Counted from the stretch's first letter, positions 44,850-54,489 are shown. The stretch is 64,000 nt of DNA from Lutibacter sp. B2 (GCA_015686845.1 JADPRS010000005.1:59485-123484), one strand, 5' to 3'. Made by a program: numbers and translations. The notes: generated by a model from the letters alone, not told the origin.

Positions 44850-46220
44850 ATGAAAAAAAAGGTAATTTTGTTAATTGCATTGGTATTTAGTATAGGATTG
44901 TTAACTGCATGTGTGAAGGAAGAAGCCCCTACTATTCAAATGAATGAGCCTGCAAAAAGAATCATTTCACTTTATTCAGCCCATACAGAAAATTTATTTG
45001 CATTAGGGTTGGATGAGGAGATCATTGGTGTAGGTAAAAGTGATGCTTATCCAGTGAATGTTACGACCAAAGATGTTTATGATTATCGTTCAGATCCTGA
45101 GAAAGTTATTGCAGCAGATCCAGATTTGGTACTTATACGCCCTTTTATTAAGAAGAGTAAGCCAGAGTTTGTAGAAGCTTTAGAAAATGCAGGAATAAAG
45201 GTTGTATCTTTATATCCGAACACATTTGAAAAATTTCCAGAGTATGTTAGGACGTTAGCTACCCTTACAGGAAAAGAAGAAGTTGCAGAAGAAAAGCTTA
45301 AACAATTTGATGAAGAATTAAAAGCATTAGAAGAAAAGACAAAAAATATAGAACCGAAAATAAACGTATTTTTTGAAGCTACAGAAACTGAATATAGAAC
45401 CATCACTACAGATTCTATGGCAGCAAGAGCTATTCGATTAGCTGGAGGAAATAATATTGCTTCTGATGCAAAGGCCATGAGAGAAGGAACGACCATTGCA
45501 TCCTATGGAGAAGAGAGAATATTAGAGAAAGCGGATCAAATAGATGTATATGTGTCTCAAAGAGGAGCTATGAGCTCTGGGGGAAACTTACATTCTATTA
45601 TGATAAGACCCGGATTTGATGCTGTAAAAGCAGTAGAAGACAAACGTGTATATACGATTGATGAAAAATTAGTATCTAGTCCAACTTTTAGATTCACGAA
45701 AGGGATAAAAGAATTAACGAGAATGTTTTATCCAGAAATTATGGATGATTTAACAAGTTTTAAAACAGAGGATGAGCTTACAAAAAGTACATTTGCCAAG
45801 AGTATTGTAATGTTTACTCATAAAGGAATTTTTGCACCTACGTCTAAGTATTATGGTAAAAAGCATAGAGGTCATATTTATGGAACCTTTGAGGACGTAC
45901 CAGTAGATCGTGAAGATTTTGATTATATTGAAACGGCTGTATTGTCTGGGTTTATATCTTCTGATAAAACGAAGTTTGAACCTGATAAAAAAGTGACGAG
46001 AGAGGATTTAGCTAAGGCGTTGTATTTATTAGGAGATTTAAAAGATAATCAAAATAGTTCTCTAATAATTAAAGATATTGATGAGTGTGATAATGATCGT
46101 ATTGTAGAAATGGTTGTTAAAAATAAATTGATGTTATTAGAGGACGGAAAATTTAATCCTAATAGGATTGTAACCCAAAAAGAAGCCATTGAGGCAATGG
46201 AAAGATTAAAAAATATATAA
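44850..46220 (+). CDS. BtuF-like cobamide-binding lipoprotein fused to SLH-like modules
   Basis: 456 residues. Lipobox LTAC (Cys21). Residues about 35-300 are a class III (BtuF/FepB) substrate-binding protein: RIISLYSAHTENLFALGLDEEIIGV, AADPDLVLIRPF, AARAIRLAGGNN, and an SGGNLHSIMIRPGFDAVKAV segment. The last 150 residues carry SLH-like repeats (VLSGFISSDKTKFEPDKKVTREDLAKAL, in two stretches about 360-390; KFNPNRIVTQKEAIEAM). A binding protein with both a lipid anchor and S-layer-binding modules is unusual; it could place the receptor between membrane and wall polymer. Last gene of the cobalamin-riboswitch operon, GAGGTGAGG ribosome binding site. Confidence 0.85.
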   Translation: MKKKVILLIALVFSIGLLTACVKEEAPTIQMNEPAKRIISLYSAHTENLFALGLDEEIIGVGKSDAYPVNVTTKDVYDYRSDPEKVIAADPDLVLIRPFIKKSKPEFVEALENAGIKVVSLYPNTFEKFPEYVRTLATLTGKEEVAEEKLKQFDEELKALEEKTKNIEPKINVFFEATETEYRTITTDSMAARAIRLAGGNNIASDAKAMREGTTIASYGEERILEKADQIDVYVSQRGAMSSGGNLHSIMIRPGFDAVKAVEDKRVYTIDEKLVSSPTFRFTKGIKELTRMFYPEIMDDLTSFKTEDELTKSTFAKSIVMFTHKGIFAPTSKYYGKKHRGHIYGTFEDVPVDREDFDYIETAVLSGFISSDKTKFEPDKKVTREDLAKALYLLGDLKDNQNSSLIIKDIDECDNDRIVEMVVKNKLMLLEDGKFNPNRIVTQKEAIEAMERLKNI

Positions 46221-46259
46221 AAAATAACCATGGAAGTATTTGCTTCTATGGTTATTTTT
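46221..46259. terminator. Convergent terminator
   Basis: Stem of about 16 bp (46221-46236 with 46243-46259), T-rich on both sides, overlapping the end of the glycosyltransferase gene. Confidence 0.75.
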
Positions 46260-47376
46260 TATGGATATTTTGTGAAGATAAAGTGATTAAAAAATCGGAT
46301 ATATCATGTACTGCATTTATTTTTTTTAGCTTAGACATATTGTGTTTAAAAGAAAGATATTTTTCTTGATCTTCTTTTAGTATATTTATACATGAAATTA
46401 AGGAGTTTGGACTTGTTGCAACCATTCCTATACCATTGTTTAATATGAATTCAGTATTTCGTTCTTCTTGACCAGGTAAATTCCATGTAACGATAATGGG
46501 CAATTCTTTATTAAGGGATTCTGTAATGGTGATTCCACCAGGTTTTGTGATGATACAATCAGAAACACTCATAAGTTCATCGATGTTATCTACAAATCCA
46601 AAAACTTTTAAATTGGGTTTGTCCATATTAGATAGATATTTATAAAGTGCCTCATTTTTGCCAGCAATTACTATGATTTGTATATTGACATGATAGTCAA
46701 ATAGGTGATTTAGGGTTTCTGTTATATTTCCTAATCCTAATCCTCCACCCATAATTAGTGCAGTAAAGGTATTTGATATAGCAAATTTTTCGCATAATTC
46801 ATTCCGATCATGGATGATATTAAAATTTTCATTTGTAGGAATACCAAAGAATCTAGATTTTTCTTTAGGAATACCCCAATATTCAAATTGATAAATAAAA
46901 TTTTCAGAAGGAAATAAAAAATAATCGACTTCCTTATTAATCCAACTAGGATGGATCGTATAGTCCGTTAATATGGTTACGATAGGAACGCTAAGTGTCC
47001 CTTTTCTTTTCATGGCAGAAAGAGATTCTGCAGGAAATGGGTGGGTACATACAATTACATCTGGGTTAAAATCATCTAAAAGTGTCTTTAATTTTCTGGA
47101 TAAAAGTACTTTGTTTAAAAATTCACTTACATCAATAATAGAGCTATCACTTACTTCTGAAAGTTTATACATAAAACCATATAATGCAGGTATATACTTA
47201 ATGGATTTCATGTATGTTTCAATAATGATCTTGTGAAGATGGGGATGTACATAATGAAAAGTATCTATGACTTTAACATTGTGTTCTTTATAATTTTTTT
47301 CGATATTATTCGCAATGGTTTTTGATACTTGATTATGTCCTTCTCCAGCAGATACAGTGAAAAATAATATATTCAT
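46252..47376 (-). CDS. MGDG synthase / UgtP-like glycosyltransferase (GT28 family)
   Basis: 374 residues. N-terminal MGDG-synthase-type domain (FFTVSAGEGHNQVSKTIA, FNPDVIVCTHPFPAESL) and a C-terminal GT-B donor domain (ALIMGGGLGLGNITETL, ITKPGGITITESLNKELPIIV, GQEERNTEFI). Relatives transfer glucose or galactose from a UDP-sugar to diacylglycerol to make membrane glycolipids and anchors of lipoteichoic acid; a MurG-like role is less likely. Cytoplasmic face of the membrane. Ribosome binding site TAGGAGGTG. Single gene. Confidence 0.85.
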   Translation of the reverse strand: MNILFFTVSAGEGHNQVSKTIANNIEKNYKEHNVKVIDTFHYVHPHLHKIIIETYMKSIKYIPALYGFMYKLSEVSDSSIIDVSEFLNKVLLSRKLKTLLDDFNPDVIVCTHPFPAESLSAMKRKGTLSVPIVTILTDYTIHPSWINKEVDYFLFPSENFIYQFEYWGIPKEKSRFFGIPTNENFNIIHDRNELCEKFAISNTFTALIMGGGLGLGNITETLNHLFDYHVNIQIIVIAGKNEALYKYLSNMDKPNLKVFGFVDNIDELMSVSDCIITKPGGITITESLNKELPIIVTWNLPGQEERNTEFILNNGIGMVATSPNSLISCINILKEDQEKYLSFKHNMSKLKKINAVHDISDFLITLSSQNIHKK

Positions 47377-47548
47377 TTTTACACCTCCTAGATAAACATT
47401 ATAGCATTATTTATTAAAGTTTTATCCAAAATATTATAAAGTTATACGATTATATATACTCAATTCCTTTGAATTGTAGTATTTTACATAAGTATGTGCT
47501 AAAATATGTTTTAATGATGAAAATAAATGAACCTATGGTGGTGATGTG

Positions 47549-48181
47549 ATGAAAAATGATATTTTAAGAAAAATATCGTCTTATACTGTTGAAAAAATGC
47601 TAGATATAGATGATTTAGAAACGCTGGATTGGATATGGATTAATAGAGAACTATTACAAGATATACTTATGAATCTTTCATTAGATGAGGAATATGAAGA
47701 AACAGAATTTAAACAAATTATGGAAAATATAGATTTTGAGGATATTAAAAATATATTTAATAGATTATTACAATCTAAAGACTACATATGCATCAATCAA
47801 TTTTTATTTGCAAGTTTAGAGAGTGGATATAAACCCACTACGGATATAGAGACGACCATTTTTATAAAAAAGGAATATTATAAGAAATTATATGTTAAGT
47901 GTATACGTACGTATGAATGGATCTTAAAAGCAATGGCAATCGATACCTATATGCGTTTGGGCACTGATTATGATAGCTTAAAAGAGGTTTATGAAGAGTT
48001 ATATGCAGACAATAGTCGGATTATAGAGGAAGTGTTGTCTGAGGGAGAATCAAGATTCTTAACAGGTATATGGAAGTTTAATAAAGAACAGAATATGCTT
48101 TATTTTTATAAATTAAAGAAGAAATATCATGGATGGTCATATGAAGAAGCAAATTCCATGTATGATGAGAGATCAAAATAG
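47549..48181 (+). CDS. Hypothetical protein, acidic, all-helical
   Basis: 210 residues, rich in Glu, Asp, Leu, Tyr; no signal peptide, no membrane helix. A central stretch KEYYKKLYVKCIRTYEWILKAM is helical with paired aromatic residues. I do not recognise it. The frame can begin at GTG (47546); the ATG at 47549 has GGTGG 7 nt upstream. Followed after 80 nt by another unknown gene, possibly in the same operon. Confidence 0.6.
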   Translation: MKNDILRKISSYTVEKMLDIDDLETLDWIWINRELLQDILMNLSLDEEYEETEFKQIMENIDFEDIKNIFNRLLQSKDYICINQFLFASLESGYKPTTDIETTIFIKKEYYKKLYVKCIRTYEWILKAMAIDTYMRLGTDYDSLKEVYEELYADNSRIIEEVLSEGESRFLTGIWKFNKEQNMLYFYKLKKKYHGWSYEEANSMYDERSK

Positions 48182-48261
48182 ATAAAAAAACTTTTGTTAA
48201 TAGTTATAATATGTGTGGTATAAAGGAAAAATAAAATGATAGCATCGAAAGGGGATTCAAA

Positions 48262-48822
48262 ATGGAGGGCAATATAGATAATATAAAAAAAATTGCAGAT
48301 CAGATTGAATGGTCCATATTAGTTGGAAACAAAATAAAGCTTAAAGAATATATTGATGATATGATGAATACTTGTAAAGAAATTAAAGCTAAAATTGAAA
48401 ATACAAGTACGCAAGAAAAAGAGGTTAAAGTAGAAAATATTAATCAAATTCCTTTTCTGTATAAACCAATCCTTAAGAAAAATTTTTATGAGGGAAATTA
48501 TCTAGAGGAATTTTCTGAGAAAAGGACAAATGAATTAAATGCAGCACAAGCATTTGCTGATCATAATAAATTTTGGCAAACACATGAAATTATTAAAGGG
48601 AATATATTTGGGTCATTGCCAGCTGAATTAATTAGTAAGGAAGCGAAAAGAAAGTTAGAGTATTTTGGATGGGAAGATGTAAAAGTAAATGTTTTGGAAA
48701 TTATAAAATATGACGGCGATATGAAATCATTGACAGCCTATTGTGAAGGAAAATATAATTATTTTGTAATCGTAAAGGAAAAATTAACTGGAGCAGAGAT
48801 GATTTTACACTACGATATTTAA
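48262..48822 (+). CDS. Hypothetical protein
   Basis: 186 residues, cytoplasmic. An N-terminal helical segment of about 60 residues and a C-terminal part with HNKFWQTHEIIKGNIFGSLP and strand pairs near LTAYCEGKYNYFVIVKEK. No known domain recognised. AAAGGGG ribosome binding site. Directly upstream of the carboxyltransferase gene (28 nt), so possibly cotranscribed with it. Confidence 0.6.
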   Translation: MEGNIDNIKKIADQIEWSILVGNKIKLKEYIDDMMNTCKEIKAKIENTSTQEKEVKVENINQIPFLYKPILKKNFYEGNYLEEFSEKRTNELNAAQAFADHNKFWQTHEIIKGNIFGSLPAELISKEAKRKLEYFGWEDVKVNVLEIIKYDGDMKSLTAYCEGKYNYFVIVKEKLTGAEMILHYDI

Positions 48823-48850
48823 TAATAAGTTATAACTGAGGGGGTCCTTT

Positions 48851-50248
48851 ATGTCAAAAGTAAAAATTACAGAAACAGTTCTTAGAGATGCTCATCAATC
48901 ATTGATTGCCACAAGACTTAAAACAGCAGAAATGATACCCGTTCTTGAAAAATTAGATGCAGCTGGATATTATTCGTTGGAAATGTGGGGCGGAGCAACT
49001 TTTGATGCATCTTTACGATTTTTAAATGAAGATCCATGGGAAAGACTTAGAACCATTAGAAAACATATTAAAAATACAAAACTACAAATGCTTTTAAGAG
49101 GACAAAATATATTAGGGTACAAAAACTATGCAGATGATGTTGTAATTGAATTTGTAAAAAGGTCTGTAGCAAACGGAATTGATATTATTAGAATATTTGA
49201 TGCATTAAATGATGTTAGAAATATTAAGGTGGCATTAGAAACAACTAAAAAAGAAGGCGCACATGCACAGGCTGCAATCTCCTATACTACAAGTCCCGTA
49301 CATACAACAGGGGCTTTTGTAAAATTAGCAAAAGAGATGGAGTCTATGGGGGCTGATTCTATTTGTATTAAGGATATGGCTGGACTGTTAACGCCATATA
49401 CAGCATATGAATTGGTATCTGAAATTAAGAAAACAATTTCAGTTCCATTACAATTACACTCCCATGCTACAAGTGGATTAGCAAGTATGGTGTATTTAAA
49501 AGGAATTGAAGCAGGAGCTGATATAATAGATACAGCAATCTCGCCTTTTGCATTAGGGACTTCTCAACCGCCAACAGAATCTATGGTTGCAACATTACAA
49601 AATACCAAATATGATACAGGTTTGGATATGAAAATATTAAATGATATAGCAACACATTTTGAGCCTATTAGGCAAAATGCTTTAGATACTGGGTTATTAA
49701 ATCCAAAAGTATTAGAAGTAAATATTAAAACATTAATTTATCAAGTACCAGGTGGTATGTTATCTAATTTAGTATCTCAACTGAGTATGCAAAATGGCCT
49801 AGATAAATTAGAAGAGGTATTAGAAGAGATCCCTAGAGTTAGAGCGGATTTAGGATATCCACCATTGGTTACGCCAACGAGCCAAATGGTAGGAACACAA
49901 GCCGTATTAAATGTAATGGCAAAAGAAAGATATAAAATGATTCCTAAAGAAATAAAAGAATATGTTAGAGGAATGTATGGAAGGCCTACTGTACCCATTA
50001 AAGAAGAAATCATAAAGAAAATTATTGGGGATGAAAAAATTATACATGAAAGGCCTGCAAATTTGATTAAACCACAATTAAAAGATATTAGGAATGAAAT
50101 GAAAGAGTATCTTGAACAAGAAGAAGACGTATTGTCATATGCTCTATTTCCACAAGTGGCAGAAGGGTATTTTAAATATAGACAAGCAAAGAAATATAAA
50201 ATAGATAGTGAACTGGTAGATAAAGAACAGAAAATTTATCCAGTCTAA
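48851..50248 (+). CDS. oadA: OadA/PycB-like carboxyltransferase without biotin domain
   Basis: 465 residues. HMGL-like TIM barrel plus post-barrel helical domain: TVLRDAHQSLIATRLKT (metal- and Arg-site), LEMWGGATFDASLRFL, IFDALNDVRNI, KDMAGLLTPYTAYEL with the catalytic Lys, HSHATSG metal ligands. This matches the carboxyltransferase of oxaloacetate decarboxylase or of two-subunit pyruvate carboxylase. The C-terminus stops at KKYKIDSELVDKEQKIYPV, with no biotinyl domain, so a separate biotin carrier is needed; none lies beside it, nor do the membrane subunits of a decarboxylase. A complete pyruvate carboxylase is encoded 6 kb downstream. Confidence 0.85.
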   Translation: MSKVKITETVLRDAHQSLIATRLKTAEMIPVLEKLDAAGYYSLEMWGGATFDASLRFLNEDPWERLRTIRKHIKNTKLQMLLRGQNILGYKNYADDVVIEFVKRSVANGIDIIRIFDALNDVRNIKVALETTKKEGAHAQAAISYTTSPVHTTGAFVKLAKEMESMGADSICIKDMAGLLTPYTAYELVSEIKKTISVPLQLHSHATSGLASMVYLKGIEAGADIIDTAISPFALGTSQPPTESMVATLQNTKYDTGLDMKILNDIATHFEPIRQNALDTGLLNPKVLEVNIKTLIYQVPGGMLSNLVSQLSMQNGLDKLEEVLEEIPRVRADLGYPPLVTPTSQMVGTQAVLNVMAKERYKMIPKEIKEYVRGMYGRPTVPIKEEIIKKIIGDEKIIHERPANLIKPQLKDIRNEMKEYLEQEEDVLSYALFPQVAEGYFKYRQAKKYKIDSELVDKEQKIYPV

Positions 50249-50255
50249 AAACGCG

Positions 50256-50297
50256 TATAATAAAAACTCATCTTTTAGAAGATGAGTTTTTATTATA
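50256..50297. terminator. Convergent terminator
   Basis: Perfect 19-bp stem (50256-50274 with 50279-50297), 4-nt loop; overlaps the nadK stop. Confidence 0.85.
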
Positions 50298-51105
50298 AGA
50301 ATTTTTCTTTGACTTTATCCCAGAAATCTTGATTTTTAAGTCTTAATACTTTTGCTTTTAAAGTAGACATTCTTAAGTGTATTTCTTCAATTTCATTATA
50401 CTTATATTCTACACCATCCGTCACTATTAATATGGAGTTTTCGAAAGTGTATTCTGGAAAAATTTTAATCGTAGATTCTTGTGGAACAATAATGCTAGAA
50501 GTAAAAGACCTATAAGCGGTAGTAGTGATTGGAGCAATAGGTGTAATTTGTAGTAGATTTAATCTAGGGTCTACAATACTTCCTCCTAGAGAATAGTTAT
50601 AAGCAGTACTTCCTGCTGGCGTAGCAACTAATATGCCATCACCACTAAATTTTTCTAAAAAACTATTATCTAATGAAATGTTTAAGTGAACCGTTCTAGA
50701 TCTATGTCCTTTTATTGATATTTCGTTTATTCCAAGAATTTCAACGCAATTGGTTTTGGTACAAACCAGGGCTTCCACTGGTGCGAGTTCTTGTATTGTA
50801 TAATCTCCTTTTTCATAAAGAAAAATAAATTCGTCTAATTGATAAGGTGATAATTCTTGGAAGAATCCTAAATGTCCTGTATTTACGCCTACAATAGGTA
50901 TGTCAGGAAAGTTATTATCATGAAGCGTGCGAAGAAAAGAACCATCACCGCCTACACATATAATCAAATCTGCATTATCATCAAATTCTTCAGGAACAAA
51001 AAAACCACTTTTTTCTAATTTTTGTGTTAAAATCCGACCCGTTTCTTTTGAAATTGGTCGATTATTGGAGACAATATTAATAATGCGGGTTCCATTTTTT
51101 TTCAT
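50293..51105 (-). CDS. nadK: NAD kinase
   Basis: 270 residues, typical length for PpnK/NadK. Phosphorylates NAD to NADP. Marks: ICVGGDGSFLRTLHD with the diphosphate-kinase GGDG, VNTGHLGFF, LGINEISIKG and DGILVATPAGSTAYNYSLGG. Start behind GGGGTGA. Convergent with the oadA-like gene. Often linked to recN or tlyA in clostridia; here it is alone. Confidence 0.95.
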   Translation of the reverse strand: MKKNGTRIINIVSNNRPISKETGRILTQKLEKSGFFVPEEFDDNADLIICVGGDGSFLRTLHDNNFPDIPIVGVNTGHLGFFQELSPYQLDEFIFLYEKGDYTIQELAPVEALVCTKTNCVEILGINEISIKGHRSRTVHLNISLDNSFLEKFSGDGILVATPAGSTAYNYSLGGSIVDPRLNLLQITPIAPITTTAYRSFTSSIIVPQESTIKIFPEYTFENSILIVTDGVEYKYNEIEEIHLRMSTLKAKVLRLKNQDFWDKVKEKFL

Positions 51106-51254
51106 CTTATCACCCCAGTAGTATGTTTGATTATTTACTCATTTTAACATAATTAATTTGTTTGTGAAAGGCACCAAAAAGATATAATGGAAAGTAAATT
51201 GACGGATAGTATAAAAGTACATATAATTGAATTGAGAAATTTAAGGAGTAGGTG

Positions 51255-52181
51255 ATGAATGTGAAAAATCAATCGAATGAGATTGATTCAAATAAACTAA
51301 CATTTATATTAGAAAAAGAGCATAAAGGAATGGAATTGAAAGATATTTTATATGAGCATATGAAATTATCTAGTAGGTTGGTTCGAAGAGCAAAAAGGAA
51401 AAAGGGCATATTAGTAAATAAAAATCGTATTTCTTTGAATGCAAGATTGCAAAAAGGGGATATAGTAGAAGTTATTATGGAAGATGAGCCGAATCAATTT
51501 GAAGCAGAAAATATTCCAATTGATGTTGTGTATGAAGATGTAGATTTATTGATTATTAATAAGCAACCAGGGATTGTGGTTCATCCTACGAAAGGACATC
51601 CTATAGGAACATTAGCCAATGCAATTGTATATTATATGGAAGAAAATAATAAGTCTTTTAAAATTCGCTTTGTAAATAGATTAGACCGTGATACATCTGG
51701 ACTTATTATCGTTGCTAAAAATTCTTTTGCACAACAACAATTATCAGAACAGATGCAAAGTAATTTAGTGGATAAATTCTATTTGGCAGTGGTAAAAGGA
51801 ATTGTAAAAGACGACGAGGGGACCATAAATGAACCCATAGGAAGACCAGATCCTGATGCAATCAAAAGATGTGTTTGGGAAGAGGGACAAGCGTCTATTA
51901 CCCATTATAAAGTAGTAAAAAGAGTAAAGGATGCTACGGTTGTAAGTATAAAATTAGAAACGGGAAGAACACATCAAATCAGAGTTCATATGTCGTACAT
52001 AGGACATCCTTTAGTAGGGGATGAATTATATGGAGAGATGGAAGTAGAATTAATAAATAGACAAGCGCTTCATGCACAAAAGCTTGCTTTTAATCAACCT
52101 AGAAGTGATGAGCGTATAATCGTTGAAGCAAAAGTGCCCAAAGATATAAATGCTGTCATAGAAAAACTTGAAAAAATATGA
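51255..52181 (+). CDS. RluA-family 23S rRNA pseudouridine synthase
   Basis: 308 residues. N-terminal S4-like RNA-binding domain (about 20-90: SSRLVRRAKRKKGILVNKNRI), then the RluA catalytic domain with RFVNRLDRDTSGLII (catalytic Asp in RLDRDTSG), TGRTHQIRVHMSYIGHPLVGDELYG (two stretches, about 240-265). Modifies uridines in 23S rRNA, possibly RluD-like. A GTG 3 nt upstream is in frame; AGGAG spacing favours the ATG at 51255. Confidence 0.92.
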   Translation: MNVKNQSNEIDSNKLTFILEKEHKGMELKDILYEHMKLSSRLVRRAKRKKGILVNKNRISLNARLQKGDIVEVIMEDEPNQFEAENIPIDVVYEDVDLLIINKQPGIVVHPTKGHPIGTLANAIVYYMEENNKSFKIRFVNRLDRDTSGLIIVAKNSFAQQQLSEQMQSNLVDKFYLAVVKGIVKDDEGTINEPIGRPDPDAIKRCVWEEGQASITHYKVVKRVKDATVVSIKLETGRTHQIRVHMSYIGHPLVGDELYGEMEVELINRQALHAQKLAFNQPRSDERIIVEAKVPKDINAVIEKLEKI

Positions 52182-52195
52182 ATTGAATAGAGGCG

Positions 52196-52229
52196 AAAAG
52201 CATCCGCATGAAAATGTGGATGCTTTTTT
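52196..52229 (+). terminator. Terminator after the pseudouridine synthase
   Basis: Stem AAAAGCATCCGCAT/ATGTGGATGCTTTT (one G-U pair), GAAA loop, T-run. Confidence 0.85.
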
Positions 52230-52397
52230 GTATAAACTTACATTTTTATTAATAAATATACTTGACTAATTTTATTGAAGCAGATATAATACATTTAACG
52301 AAAGAATAAATATGCATAAAAAAGTATAAAAATACATGAAAACATTTAAAAAATGAATAGGCATGTATTAACATCCAAAAAAAGGGGAGAGATGAAA

Positions 52398-53192
52398 ATG
52401 AAGAAAAATATGGTGTTGTTTTTAGTAATTATAATGATTTTTAGTTTAGTAGGATGTACGTCAAAGGCAAATACTGATAAAGTGGCTGAAATAAAAAAAG
52501 CAGGGAAATTAGTAATAGGAACTAGTGCTGCGTATCCTCCATTTGAATTTCATGCTGAAATTGATGGCAAAGACCAAATTGTAGGTTTTGATATTGATAT
52601 TGCAAAGGAATTGGCAAAAGATTTAGGGGTAGAATTAGAAATAAAAGACATGCAGTTTGCAGGATTATTAGCAGCTTTAAATGCAGGAAAAATAGATATT
52701 GTAGTAGCTGGAGTTACACCAACGGAGGAAAGAAAAAAATCTGTTGATTTTTCAAAAATGTATTATACAGTAAAGCAGGCTGTTATTGTAAAAAAAGGGA
52801 AAGAAAAAGATATTAAATCAATTGAGGATATAAAGGATATGAAAATTTCAGTGCAAAAGGGAACGACGCAAGAACAGATTGCTAAAGATTATTTACCGGA
52901 GAGTCAAATTAAAGCATTAGGAAAAATTTCGGATTCCATTTTGGAGTTAAAGAATGACAAGGTAGAAGGCGTTATTGCTGAGGATTTGGTAGCAAAAGCA
53001 TATGTGAAAAATAATAGTGATTTAACTTTAGTAGAAGTAGATATTGATGAAGGGGATAATGGTTCAGCGATAGCTATTAAAAAAGGGAATGAAGATTTGG
53101 TAGAAGCAATAAATGTTTCTTTAGATAAAATGGTTGAAAATAAAATGATTGAAAAATTTATTGATGATGCAATTGAAATTTCTGATAAATAA
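52398..53192 (+). CDS. Amino-acid-binding lipoprotein of ABC uptake system (SBP family 3)
   Basis: 264 residues from the ATG at 52398, chosen because GGGGAGAG lies 6-8 nt before it; earlier ATGs in frame (52353, 52392) are too far or too close. Lipobox LVGC (Cys20). Family 3 solute-binding features: LVIGTSAAYPPFEFH, VGFDIDIAKELAKDLGVELE, FAGLLAALNAGKIDIVVAGV, and KISVQKGTTQEQIAKDY. The ligand is probably a polar or basic amino acid. No permease or ATPase gene adjoins; instead it lies 21 nt before argG, suggesting supply of arginine, citrulline or a related compound. That last point is inference. Confidence 0.88.
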   Translation: MKKNMVLFLVIIMIFSLVGCTSKANTDKVAEIKKAGKLVIGTSAAYPPFEFHAEIDGKDQIVGFDIDIAKELAKDLGVELEIKDMQFAGLLAALNAGKIDIVVAGVTPTEERKKSVDFSKMYYTVKQAVIVKKGKEKDIKSIEDIKDMKISVQKGTTQEQIAKDYLPESQIKALGKISDSILELKNDKVEGVIAEDLVAKAYVKNNSDLTLVEVDIDEGDNGSAIAIKKGNEDLVEAINVSLDKMVENKMIEKFIDDAIEISDK

Positions 53193-53213
53193 AAAATATA
53201 AGGAGTGATAAAA

Positions 53214-54413
53214 ATGAAAGAAAAAATCATATTAGCATATTCAGGAGGTCTTGATACATCCATTATAATTCCTTGGTTGAAGGAAAATTATGATTTTGAA
53301 ATTATTGCAGCATGTATTAATGTAGGGCAAGATGATGATATGGAAAAGGTAAAGAAAAAAGCGGTGGAATCTGGTGCGTCTAAAATTTATGTTGAAAATG
53401 TTGTGGATGAATTTGTAAAAGACTATGTTTTTAATGCAATTAAAGCAAATGCAGTTTATGAGGATAAATATTTAATGGGAACATCATTAGCGAGACCTCT
53501 TATTGGGAAAAAATTAGTAGAGATCGCACACAAGGAAGGTGCAAAGTACATTGCTCATGGATGTACTGGAAAGGGAAATGATCAAGTGAGATTTGAAGCT
53601 GCTATTGCTTCTATTGATCCCTCTATAAAAATTATTGCACCTTGGAGAATATGGGATATAAAATCTAGAGAAGATGCAATCGATTATGCCAATGAAAAGG
53701 GCATTGAAATTCCTGTAACGAAAGAAAAAATTTATTCAAGAGATAAAAATATACTTCATATAAGTCATGAAGGCGGAGATTTAGAAGACCCTAAAAATGA
53801 ACCAAATCATGAATCTCTGTATTTAATGACGAACACAATTGAAAAAGCACCAGATGAAGCAACTTATATTGAACTATATTTTGAAAAAGGAGAAGCTAAA
53901 AAATTAGATGGTGTAGCGTTGTCTCCAGTTGAAATTCTTACAAAGTTAAATGAAATAGGCGGAATAAATGGTATTGGAATTGTAGATATTGTAGAAAATA
54001 GACTTGTAGGTATGAAATCGAGAGGTGTATATGAAACACCTGGTGGAACGATTTTGATGAAAGCACATCAAGAATTAGAACATTTAACACTGGATAAAAT
54101 GACGTATCAATATAAACAAATGATTTCTTTAAAATATTCAGAGCTTGTGTATAATGGCGTGTGGTTTTGTACATTGAAAGATTCATTAGATGCATTTATA
54201 GAAAATACGCAAAAAAATGTAACAGGATGGGTAAAATTAAAGCTTTATAAGGGAAATGTTATTTTTGCTGGTATGGATTCACCCTATGCATTATTTGATG
54301 AGAGTATTTCTTCCTTTGGAGATAGTGACCATTATGACCAAAAGGATGCAACTGGATTTATAAATATTTTTAATTTACCATTTAAGATAAATGCCATGAT
54401 GAATAATAAATAA
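53214..54413 (+). CDS. argG: Argininosuccinate synthase
   Basis: 399 residues, family-typical. Joins citrulline and aspartate with ATP to give argininosuccinate. Marks: P-loop [50 protein letters not shown], and [10 protein letters not shown]. The frame opens with a GTG 9 nt upstream, but AGGAG spacing points to the ATG at 53214. argH, the usual neighbour, is absent; the preceding gene is a solute-binding lipoprotein. Confidence 0.95.
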   Translation: MKEKIILAYSGGLDTSIIIPWLKENYDFEIIAACINVGQDDDMEKVKKKAVESGASKIYVENVVDEFVKDYVFNAIKANAVYEDKYLMGTSLARPLIGKKLVEIAHKEGAKYIAHGCTGKGNDQVRFEAAIASIDPSIKIIAPWRIWDIKSREDAIDYANEKGIEIPVTKEKIYSRDKNILHISHEGGDLEDPKNEPNHESLYLMTNTIEKAPDEATYIELYFEKGEAKKLDGVALSPVEILTKLNEIGGINGIGIVDIVENRLVGMKSRGVYETPGGTILMKAHQELEHLTLDKMTYQYKQMISLKYSELVYNGVWFCTLKDSLDAFIENTQKNVTGWVKLKLYKGNVIFAGMDSPYALFDESISSFGDSDHYDQKDATGFINIFNLPFKINAMMNNK

Positions 54414-54460
54414 AATAATCTTTGAGAAAGAGGAATTAAAAGTCAAATATAAAGTATTTA

Positions 54461-54489
54461 AGCTATCTATATTGTAGGTAGCTTTTTTG
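54461..54489 (+). terminator. Terminator of argG
   Basis: Nine-pair stem AGCTATCTA/TAGGTAGCT, 5-nt loop, six T. Confidence 0.8.
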
